Below, one piece after another: positions 6,094-10,994 of a stretch of 10,994 bases of DNA. Made by a program: the position numbers and the translations under genes. The stretch's first letter is position 1. Each line of letters opens with the position of its first letter. Origin of the DNA: CAZVWV01 sp964631745. Its GTDB lineage: Bacteria > Bdellovibrionota_C > UBA2361 > JBGSMV01. The DNA lies in NCBI GenBank assembly GCA_964631745.1, contig CAZVWV010000127.1, positions 1-10,994 on the forward strand, given 5' to 3'. The notes below the pieces were generated by a model. It was given only the letters and a program-made list of their open reading frames with translations. It ran no database searches and had not been told where the DNA came from.

Positions 6094-8115
6094 CTAGTGC
6101 AAACGAGCGCCCACGCGCCTGTATATGGAATAGAGTTGTGGCACGCCTTTTAGCCGCTCGCGTATAGATTGCGGCAAAAGTCGATTGCATCTATGCAAAA
6201 CTGCGCCAAGTTTGCGTTTGACCGTACGTCGCAGGGAAAGCTCGCCTATGCGGTTCATCTCATGCACAAAGTGGCCCCCCAGGGCGCCCGATACGCGATT
6301 TAAGTCATAAGTCACGGCTCGCGAAAGACATTCCTCGTACCAGGGGGTTTGCCTGGCTTCTTGCCAAAAAACTTCAGAATAGGCGGTGAAATCAACCAGT
6401 GAATTAAAAGGCTTTGCCAGCCAGGCCCCGGTGAAGTGTAAGCAGCCTATATCCTCGCGTGCGGCCTTTATCTGTTGTAGTTCGGCAGCGCTCAGCTGGT
6501 CGGCGACTGAATTCAAATAATTATCGGCGTGATTCACCACATTCCAGCGGTAATTTAAAGGAAAGATCTTTTTGTAACAGACGGTGTTCAGAATATCTTG
6601 ATCCACTCCGAACTGCGGATTTTTTTTGTAAAAGACCTCCAAGAACTGTTTGGTGGCGTTTGAAGCGCGCAGCGCCTTTAAATTAAAGAGCAAGACGCCG
6701 GCTTGATAAAAAGTTTCGTCGCTTGCGGGTTCTTGCTCCAAGAGATCGCGATAATACTTACGCAAATTGGAGCGATAGCCGCCTAGATCGTGCTCGTCTC
6801 CCTTGCGAAACTCCGCGGTCACAAAGAAGTCTGGAACGCCAGCCAACCATTTGTCGCCCATCTCGACCTTAAATAGTTTGGCGATATCGTCTTGCACTAC
6901 TAGGTCGCAGTCTAGGTATACAATTTTGTCGTAGGGGAGGATCTCGGCTAGGAGCAAGCGGTTGTAAGTTGCAAACGACCACTGTGCTCGATAGAACTGC
7001 GCGTTACCGAGGGAAAAGTTGGGGAGTGTCACGAATCGAATAGCTATATTAGGTCGGTTTTGGACAAGAGCGGAAATTTGGGCCGTTCGGCGGGGACTTA
7101 GTCCCGAATCAAGCACAATTATATCGTAGTGGAAATTCTGGGTGGTGCGCGTGATTATGGAATTGATGGTGATGCCCAGCATAGGGGCATATCCGTCGTC
7201 GGCAGCTAGAACTATTGGCACGACCGGTTTTTCAACGTCGGCGGTCAACGAAGCGCGCGATGGGCATTCCGAATGCGTGTCGGGCGTGACGTTAGTTGTA
7301 GATATCGGTCGGATAAGCTTGTCCTCGGGATTATTAATGCAGGGAACATGCTCGATGCGTATCTCAGGGCGGTGCTTGCTAACGATCTTAAAGAAAAGGC
7401 TTAAGATGCGCTCTCCCATGAAGCCGTAAAGCCGTTGATCTTTGGGTAAGATCTGTTCTGGTTGCACTTCGTTTTCAAGCGCCTCAAGGATTGAAAATAG
7501 AAATGTGCAGGCTTCATCGAAAATATCCCGACGAGCGATCAGCATATTGAAAAAATATGTGTCAACCTGATCGGGGAACTCCCGAATATCATCTTTATAC
7601 TGTGGATACAATTTCGCAGCTATATTTAGGGTGAGATCGAACCATTTGAGAGTATGGTGCTTGTGAAACTGGTCACGAATTGATTTGGCGCCCTCAGCCC
7701 GCACATCGGTGGCTAGCGGAATAATTAAATCGTACTTCTTGCAAGCCTCTTCGATAGAACGCTGATCGAGTCCGTAATGACCTAAATTATCAATTAGAAA
7801 AAACGGTAGCGAGACCGTATTATGTTCATTCGGTGGATATGGGATGGATGCCAGGGCCAACAACCTGCGATAATGAAATGAGCCGATATGGGATGATGCT
7901 TGATCGTTCTTCCAGGCCCAGTACAGACCGGTTAGTTCAGCATAGGTCTTATTCTTGTGCGAAATTTGATTTGAAGCCCCGGTATTGTCGGGGATTAAAG
8001 CAAGGTTCGTTTGGGCTAACGCGGCGCCCACTTGCACCGGTTTTAGGTAATTGTTCTGTATAATCGGTGCCTTGCGATGGTACCAGAGATAAATACTTGG
8101 GTTTGGGTTCGTCAT
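6094..8115 (-). CDS. Two-domain glycosyltransferase: DUF4422 + GT8
   Basis: This 673-aa protein joins two glycosyltransferase-type domains. Residues about 7-260 match DUF4422, with YHRKAP (12-17), IPDNTGASN (41-49), KNKTYAELTGLYWAWKN (54-70) and the HYRR motif (81-84). A variable linker (about 261-297) leads to a GT8 domain (about 299-600) with IVLAADDGYAPML (301-313), the metal/nucleotide-sugar DxD in YLDCDLVV (D402, D404), QAGVLLFNL (471-479), VDQDILN (504-510) and HFTG...KPF (560-570). A basic tail (about 625-673) may associate with the inner membrane face. GT8 enzymes move hexoses from UDP-sugars, often onto LPS; acceptor and sugar here are unknown. The ATG at 8115 has an AAGGA touching it, which is too close, and GGAA (8124-8127) 8 nt away, the likelier ribosome site. 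It is divergent from the pyruvyl transferase-like gene. Confidence 0.88.
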   Translation of the reverse strand: MTNPNPSIYLWYHRKAPIIQNNYLKPVQVGAALAQTNLALIPDNTGASNQISHKNKTYAELTGLYWAWKNDQASSHIGSFHYRRLLALASIPYPPNEHNTVSLPFFLIDNLGHYGLDQRSIEEACKKYDLIIPLATDVRAEGAKSIRDQFHKHHTLKWFDLTLNIAAKLYPQYKDDIREFPDQVDTYFFNMLIARRDIFDEACTFLFSILEALENEVQPEQILPKDQRLYGFMGERILSLFFKIVSKHRPEIRIEHVPCINNPEDKLIRPISTTNVTPDTHSECPSRASLTADVEKPVVPIVLAADDGYAPMLGITINSIITRTTQNFHYDIIVLDSGLSPRRTAQISALVQNRPNIAIRFVTLPNFSLGNAQFYRAQWSFATYNRLLLAEILPYDKIVYLDCDLVVQDDIAKLFKVEMGDKWLAGVPDFFVTAEFRKGDEHDLGGYRSNLRKYYRDLLEQEPASDETFYQAGVLLFNLKALRASNATKQFLEVFYKKNPQFGVDQDILNTVCYKKIFPLNYRWNVVNHADNYLNSVADQLSAAELQQIKAAREDIGCLHFTGAWLAKPFNSLVDFTAYSEVFWQEARQTPWYEECLSRAVTYDLNRVSGALGGHFVHEMNRIGELSLRRTVKRKLGAVLHRCNRLLPQSIRERLKGVPQLYSIYRRVGARLH

Positions 8116-8168
8116 TCCTTCAGTTCCAATCTTACTTGCACTAATAACTCTAATTTAGGCCTAGGGTA

Positions 8169-8197
8169 TTAATACTAGCAATGTGAAAATGGTTCAA
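8169..8197 (-). promoter_or_regulatory. Promoter for the DUF4422-GT8 gene
   Basis: Read on the minus strand, TTGAAC (8197-8192) and TATTAA (8174-8169) are 17 nt apart, each 4 of 6 to consensus. The predicted start near 8162 gives a leader of about 47 nt before the ATG. Confidence 0.45.
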
Positions 8198-8290
8198 GCG
8201 TTGCCGCGCGCGCACCGGGCCATGACTTATGGACAAAATCGTGATTTTCACTATAGTACTAACACCCAGAGATGTCCTCGATAATTTGGG

Positions 8291-8296
8291 TATAAT
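8291..8296 (+). promoter_or_regulatory. Candidate -10 box for the plus-strand sugar-transfer genes
   Basis: A perfect TATAAT lies 51 nt before the start codon of the pyruvyl transferase-like gene, in the divergent intergenic region. No good -35 box is found 16-18 nt upstream, so it may need an activator or be fortuitous. The rest of 8116-8347 holds only the minus-strand promoter and short GTGAAAAT / ATTTTCAC dyad arms (8183-8190, 8244-8251). Confidence 0.4.
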
Positions 8297-8347
8297 CGGA
8301 ATCATGCCGTCTTTACTCGCCGCAATTTGCAGCTGGCCCGGAGAACG

Positions 8348-9394
8348 ATGACAAGAATATTAATTAGCTCTTCCCGTCAATGGAACCCCGGGGATGAGTT
8401 TATTTTGCGGGGGGCCAGGCGGCTTTTGGAAGCGGTGCTCCCGCAGCCCATCAACTGGGTGCTTTGGAATAGGAACCCCGACCTATTTGTGGATCGTTGG
8501 GCCAACCCGCGCTTTAAACCAAATTTCCTGACCAACTCAGCAGTTGAGCCCAGCCTGGATGTGATCGATGCCGTTTGCTTGGCTGGAACCCCCGAATGGT
8601 TCGGGCCATCTGTGGAGCGAATATATAGAGAGCTTCTAAGGTTTCCCGATGTGCCGCTCTTGGCTTTGGGTATCGGCGGATGCGGTCCGGGGTTTCAATT
8701 TGCCCTACATGAAAGGGAGGTGTTTGCGCGTGAGAATTCACTCATCGTCTGCCGAAACCCTGTCCTGGCTGAAGAGATTAACCAACAGTTGGGAGCTGCT
8801 AAAGCAGTGGTCTTGCCCTGCCCGGCATTTCTAAGTGCGGGAGGATTTGTAGCGCGCGCAGAAGATGAATTAGCGAGATGCAAGTTAGGCATTCAAATTC
8901 AGGGAGATGTCGTCGAAAATCAGGGTACCGCTACGAAATATGTGGAATGGCTAAAACATAGATTCTTCACGGGTAGTCCAAGGACTTCAGATCTTTCGTT
9001 CGTTGCCCACTATATCGACGAATTTTTGAGTTTTGCACGATTAGGAGCACGGCAAGAGATTTTTTATAGTTATGAGCCCTTGGACTATTTAGATTACTAT
9101 GCCAAGCAGATTCGTGCTTTGGTCGCCTCCCGCCTGCATGGAGCCTTAGCGGCGATGTCTTGTGGCACGCCGGCGGTGCTTGTCAATGTTCAGAGTAAGC
9201 GCTTGGTGGATGCTGCCGTGCCATTTGAGGGCCTGCTTCCAACCATGGAATATGAGGAAGCGATGACCTGGCTAGGTGAGGCAACGCCTGAGAGTCTTGC
9301 TAAAATTTCGGGTGAGCTGATGGGACTTAAGCAACGTACTTGGGATAAGTATTTGGCGCTTCTTCAGCCGTTTGTTGAGCGCTGCATGTTATAG
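8348..9394 (+). CDS. Polysaccharide pyruvyl transferase family protein
   Basis: The 348-aa protein carries the marks of the polysaccharide pyruvyl transferase family (PF04230): an N-terminal SSSRQWNPGDEFILRGARR (7-25), where NxGD is the family's glycine-rich entry motif, a central GIGGCGPG (108-115), and the C-terminal ASRLHGALAAMSCGTPAVL (260-278), its most conserved block. Characterised members (for example CsaB) transfer pyruvate from phosphoenolpyruvate to sugars of surface polysaccharides as a ketal; other members are uncharacterised, so the exact reaction is inferred. I chose ATG 8348, preceded by GGAG 4 nt away, because the domain starts at once; an in-frame TTG at 8327 would add 7 residues. 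The next gene begins 82 nt downstream on the same strand, and the context suggests a role in decorating an exported glycan. Confidence 0.8.
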   Translation: MTRILISSSRQWNPGDEFILRGARRLLEAVLPQPINWVLWNRNPDLFVDRWANPRFKPNFLTNSAVEPSLDVIDAVCLAGTPEWFGPSVERIYRELLRFPDVPLLALGIGGCGPGFQFALHEREVFARENSLIVCRNPVLAEEINQQLGAAKAVVLPCPAFLSAGGFVARAEDELARCKLGIQIQGDVVENQGTATKYVEWLKHRFFTGSPRTSDLSFVAHYIDEFLSFARLGARQEIFYSYEPLDYLDYYAKQIRALVASRLHGALAAMSCGTPAVLVNVQSKRLVDAAVPFEGLLPTMEYEEAMTWLGEATPESLAKISGELMGLKQRTWDKYLALLQPFVERCML

Positions 9395-9432
9395 CGGCAA
9401 ACTCGCTTCGAACCCGGCCTATTGCGCCCCCA

Positions 9433-9461
9433 TTGCGGAAATGCCTCCACTTAAATAGATT
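9433..9461 (+). promoter_or_regulatory. Weak candidate promoter before the heptosyltransferase-like gene
   Basis: TTGCGG (9433-9438) and TAGATT (9456-9461) are 17 nt apart. The predicted start would leave only about 9 nt of leader. Read-through from the upstream gene is at least as likely. Confidence 0.25.
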
Positions 9462-9476
9462 AACGGTATCTAAACT

Positions 9477-10778
9477 ATGTCACAGCCACTTAAGTTAGCC
9501 TCTGTATTTCCCGTTCTCGCTGAAGAGGGCGCTCAGAAATCTGGGCGAGTTGAGATTACCGGCCTTCACTCCGGCAATTTGGGAGATATTATATATTCCC
9601 TTCCTACTGCCTATGCCTTAGGCATTACTCATTACGTTATCAACGTTTGCGCAGATCCTGCTTTTGGTTCCCGCTCTATCAACTCGGATTCGGCTATGGC
9701 GCTGGCGAAGCTTTTGGTAGGGCAAGGAAGTCTCTGCCGCGTCAGCGTGATTCAAACTCATGTGCCCTGGGAATACGCCAATCCTAAACAGATAGGGATA
9801 GATTACGTATTGGACGCTTTTCGCATCAATTGGATCGAAGAAAAACTACATCTTATTTTTCGGCATGCCTTGCCGTTTGGCATCAAGGTCAAAGCAACTG
9901 AGCCCTGGATGGATGTTTCACATTTCAATCCAAGCCCAAGTTTTCCGTCCGCTAAGAAACCGTACCTAGTAGTGGCTCTGACTGAACGGTATCGACGTTT
10001 TGACAATGATTTTTACCAAAAATTATTTAAAGACTTACCTGAAGACCAGCTATTTTTTGTGGGAGTGGAAGGGGATCTCCCAAACAAGCACAGCGTGCCA
10101 GGGCGCTATCTCAAGTTTGATGATTTGCGTGACCTCGCGTTATTTATTTCCCAAGCTGCGCTGCTGATAGGTAACCCAAGTTTCCCATACGCGCTTGCCG
10201 AAGCTTGTAAACTGAAACGCCTTCTGGAGATCCCCGACAATTTGAATGTACATCCGTTGGAAGCCTCAGGCTGTGCCATGCATCTGCTGAGTTTCGACGA
10301 GCTGCGTCGCAGAATCTTTGAAGCCTTGCAGCTGCCCGATCAGGCAGTGCCGTTGTTGCATGAACGCCTTGGGCAGTTAGAGCTGCGAATAAGGGAACTT
10401 GAGAGTTTAAACGCAGCAGTTCAGGGCGAGCTGGAAAGCACCAGGAATCAGCGCGAGCATGAGCAACTTGCCGCTGCCGAGAATTTTGCTAACTTAAGAA
10501 AAGAGATGGACCGGGAGCTTGTGGAGTTACGCTCGCAACTGACACGCGCGCTAGAGGAAAGGGAAAGTCTTAAACATAATACCGAGCGTTTACATCAGGC
10601 CGAGAAAGACCTGGAACATGTTAAGGGGTTGGAGAACCGTTACCGCAGAATATTAGAGAGTCCAGGATTGTTATTTCGTAGGTTATTAAGTCAGTCGGCC
10701 ATGTCATTCGCAGCCGGTAGGGCATTGCACGCGCGTCTTGCAAGATCAGCGCGCTTAAAAGCGCTTTGGAAATGTTGA
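9477..10778 (+). CDS. Heptosyltransferase-like (GT-B) protein with C-terminal coiled coil
   Basis: The 433-aa protein begins with a GT-B/heptosyltransferase-style nucleotide-sugar fold: GLHSGNLGDIIYSLPTAYAL (29-48) resembles the GxxGDxxxxLPxxxxL signature of ADP-heptose:LPS transferases (GT9). A second half includes YLVVALTERYRRFD (163-176), QLFFVGVEGD (191-200) and LLIGNPSFPYALAEACKLKRLLEI (229-252), which sits where GT9 proteins have their D(S/T)GxxHLA block but lacks the canonical Asp and His. Residues about 292-395 are a charged heptad-rich coiled coil, followed by a basic tail (396-433) suited to membrane or partner binding. Sugar-transfer activity is inferred only. The ATG at 9477 has no good SD, and an in-frame TAA at 9471 rules out an earlier start. 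With the neighbours it forms a surface-glycan gene group. Confidence 0.7.
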   Translation: MSQPLKLASVFPVLAEEGAQKSGRVEITGLHSGNLGDIIYSLPTAYALGITHYVINVCADPAFGSRSINSDSAMALAKLLVGQGSLCRVSVIQTHVPWEYANPKQIGIDYVLDAFRINWIEEKLHLIFRHALPFGIKVKATEPWMDVSHFNPSPSFPSAKKPYLVVALTERYRRFDNDFYQKLFKDLPEDQLFFVGVEGDLPNKHSVPGRYLKFDDLRDLALFISQAALLIGNPSFPYALAEACKLKRLLEIPDNLNVHPLEASGCAMHLLSFDELRRRIFEALQLPDQAVPLLHERLGQLELRIRELESLNAAVQGELESTRNQREHEQLAAAENFANLRKEMDRELVELRSQLTRALEERESLKHNTERLHQAEKDLEHVKGLENRYRRILESPGLLFRRLLSQSAMSFAAGRALHARLARSARLKALWKC

Positions 10779-10790
10779 TCGTGCTGTAAT

Positions 10791-10968
10791 TGCTCAAAAA
10801 CCCCGGGCAAAGCACGAGATATTACGTAGCGCGGCCGACTCGTCCGCCGATGGTTATAGTGGCAGTGCAGTTGAGGGCGAAGCCACCGCCTGCTCGCACC
10901 TAGTGCTGCCTGTCGGCCTAAGATTTAGTGCAACTTCGTGGCACCGGCAGGCGAATCGCCTGCGCTCC
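10791..10968 (-). repeat. Structured intergenic repeat, copy C (inverted orientation)
   Basis: The reverse complement aligns over its length with copies A and B. The tail TTTGCCCGGGGTTTTTGAGC is at 10792-10811, the degenerate inner palindrome region at 10828-10850, TGCCACTATAACCA at 10851-10864, GTGCGAGC at 10892-10899, GGCAGCA at 10905-10911, TTAGGCC at 10916-10922, and the outer terminal palindrome CAGGCGAATCGCCTG at 10948-10962 followed by GCGCTCC to 10968. The core is about 141 bp. It starts 13 nt after the stop of the coiled-coil gene, reading against it. A possible faint outer arm (CTTCGAGCCCC) continues to about 10985. Confidence 0.9.
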
Positions 10969-10994
10969 CTAATCTTCGAGCCCCAAGCCGTACT

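Noticed and set aside
8204..8214. CG-alternating run in the divergent intergenic region as a Z-DNA or functional element
   Set aside because: It is only about 10 bases long and has no supporting context.
10748..10767. Hairpin AGCGC-loop-GCGCT plus TTT near the end of the coiled-coil gene as a terminator
   Set aside because: It lies inside the coding sequence, the stem is 5 bp and only three T follow; it is not convincing.

Overview
The window is about 11 kb of roughly 50% GC bacterial chromosome. The LPS/capsule-type sugar-transfer genes and the nucleotide-excision-repair pair point to a Gram-negative organism. Leucine-dehydrogenase-type enzymes and mixed glycosyltransferase fusions would fit a deltaproteobacterial or Bdellovibrionota-like lineage, but the sequence does not settle the taxonomy and this is a weak inference.

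Layout: 1-146 is the right part of a structured intergenic repeat (copy A), followed by an intrinsic-terminator-like hairpin (181-207) and the leader of a Glu/Leu/Phe/Val dehydrogenase gene (329-1459). uvrB (1529-3538, preceded by a striking 12-bp inverted repeat) and uvrC (3545-5383) follow on the same strand, 6 nt apart. Repeat copy B starts directly after uvrC (5386-5620). On the minus strand lie a small secreted-protein gene (5659-5994) with a very good promoter and a 5'-terminal hairpin, and a 673-aa DUF4422 + GT8 glycosyltransferase gene (6094-8115). A divergent promoter region (8116-8347) separates these from two plus-strand genes: a polysaccharide pyruvyl transferase-like gene (8348-9394) and a heptosyltransferase-like gene with a long C-terminal coiled coil (9477-10778). 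Copy C of the repeat (10791-10968), in the opposite orientation to A and B, closes the window.

How the genes work together: uvrB and uvrC encode the damage-verification helicase and the dual-incision nuclease of nucleotide excision repair. The dehydrogenase is an independent amino-acid catabolic enzyme that may be co-transcribed with them. The three genes right of the small secreted-protein gene look like part of a cell-surface polysaccharide locus.

The best candidate for something undescribed is the dispersed repeat. Three diverged copies occupy three gene boundaries in 11 kb. Each complete copy is a nested inverted repeat of about 145 bp in its core (up to about 230 bp with outer arms), with terminal odd palindromes that show paired compensatory substitutions, and a conserved non-palindromic centre containing the invariant octamer GTGCGAGC. 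It encodes no plausible protein. It resembles in design a MITE or an ERIC/BIME-like element, or a structured RNA, but I recognise no named family.
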